This document shows positions 50,645 to 51,090 of a stretch of 51,090 bases of DNA, piece after piece. The stretch comes from SIG622 sp045600125 (GTDB taxonomy: Bacteria > Bacillota > Clostridia > Oscillospirales > CAG-382). How positions within the stretch are numbered: position 1 is the first letter of the stretch; each line of letters starts with the position of its first letter. The stretch is from the NCBI GenBank assembly GCA_045600125.1, contig JAZRXH010000116.1:1-51090 (forward strand), written 5' to 3'. The position numbers and the translations under genes were made by a program. Below the pieces are notes generated by a model that saw only the letters and a list, made by a program, of their open reading frames with translations, was not told where the DNA came from and made no database searches.

Positions 50645-51090
50645 ATGAACAGACGTACTGCCAGAGAGATCACGCTTTGCCTGCTTTTTAATTTCAGCTT
50701 CCATGCCGAGGAAAAGCCGGAGGAGCTGCTCGACCTTTATCTCACCTACATTCCGGATGCGGACAACGGCATCATTCCCGAGGAGATCCGGAAGGACAAC
50801 TATATCTCCGCCACCTATTTCGGCGTGACCCAGAAGCTCAACGAAATCGACTCGCTCATCGAAAACGCTTCGGAAAACTGGAAGCCCGACCGTATTTCCC
50901 GTGTCTCCCGCTCGATCCTTCGTCTTGCGGTATACGAGCTTCTGTATACCGACGATATCCCTCCGAAGGTGACCATCAACGAGGCGGTGGAGCTTGCCAA
51001 GAGATTTGACGACGACAACGGCTACACCTTCATCAACGGCATCCTCGGTGCCGTCGTGCAGAAGCTGACCAACGGCAAAGCCGAGCAGGC
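50645..51090 (+). CDS. nusB: Transcription antitermination factor NusB, partial at the window end
   Basis: The first 148 codons of NusB, which binds boxA RNA with S10 to allow rRNA antitermination. Seen: MNRRTAREITLCLLFNFSF at the start, ENWKPDRISRVSRSILRLAVYEL and then PPKVTINEAVELAKRF, then FINGILGAVVQKL, the typical C-terminal half. The frame is open to 51090, so only the end of the gene is missing. GAGGAG precedes the ATG by 7 bases. The longer insert in the first half (about residues 25-60) is a common clostridial variation. Confidence 0.92.
   Translation, partial: MNRRTAREITLCLLFNFSFHAEEKPEELLDLYLTYIPDADNGIIPEEIRKDNYISATYFGVTQKLNEIDSLIENASENWKPDRISRVSRSILRLAVYELLYTDDIPPKVTINEAVELAKRFDDDNGYTFINGILGAVVQKLTNGKAEQ

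Overview
The window looks like chromosome from an uncultured, moderately GC-rich member of the class Clostridia, probably a gut or rumen polysaccharide degrader. The reasons are the Firmicutes order frr-uppS-cdsA-dxr-rseP-ispG-polC, a PolC-type polymerase, the sporulation genes yqfC, yqfD and a ylbJ-like gene, DUF4317 and TrpR-like YerC proteins, strong GGAGG ribosome binding sites, frequent TTG and GTG starts, and TTGACA-17-TATAAT promoters. No phage, integrase, transposase or CRISPR array was seen.

Region 1 (1-7266, minus strand) is a housekeeping operon running pyrH, frr, uppS, cdsA, dxr, rseP, ispG, polC (polC is cut by the window edge). It covers UMP kinase, ribosome recycling, undecaprenyl and CDP-diacylglycerol lipid precursors, two MEP isoprenoid steps, the site-2 protease and the replicative polymerase. 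Region 2 (7444-15080) holds a ribokinase-like kinase, YerC, a phosphatidylserine synthase, a mannonate-oxidoreductase-like SDR, a sugar isomerase/epimerase, a secreted cohesin-like/SLH protein and DUF4317. Region 3 (15123-26141) mixes VanZ, an AraC regulator with a divergent epimerase-like gene, a TetM-like GTPase, a GH28-like beta-helix protein with an in-frame TGA near its 5' end, a nitroreductase, a second isomerase, tRNA-Pro(TGG), a Gfo/Idh/MocA oxidoreductase and an SGNH hydrolase.

Region 4 (26249-39448) is the plant-polysaccharide part: an AraC regulator, divergent to a 1154-residue secreted protein with central SLH repeats and a C-terminal beta-helix; an XRE helix-turn-helix fused to a GH51 alpha-L-arabinofuranosidase; a CapA-like protein behind a frameshifted small secreted gene; an acetylxylan-esterase-like enzyme; and rhamnulokinase plus L-rhamnose isomerase. 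With the uronate-type SDR and the KDPG aldolase this suggests use of arabinose, rhamnose, acetylated xylan and uronates, although no transporter lies in the window. Region 5 (39639-47145, minus) is yqfC-yqfD-phoH-(ybeY-era fusion)-recO-mutS2. Region 6 (47313-51090, plus) has a ylbJ-like gene, a small Cys protein, a KDPG aldolase-VOC fusion, a YkgJ-like Cys-cluster protein and the start of nusB.

The most unusual observations are the HTH-GH51 fusion and the YbeY-Era fusion. Next come the TGA-interrupted GH28-like gene, the double-frameshift secreted gene, a structured leader that starts at the predicted transcription start of the large SLH gene, a perfect inverted repeat bracketing the divergent AraC promoter, and a triplicated Shine-Dalgarno in front of dxr.
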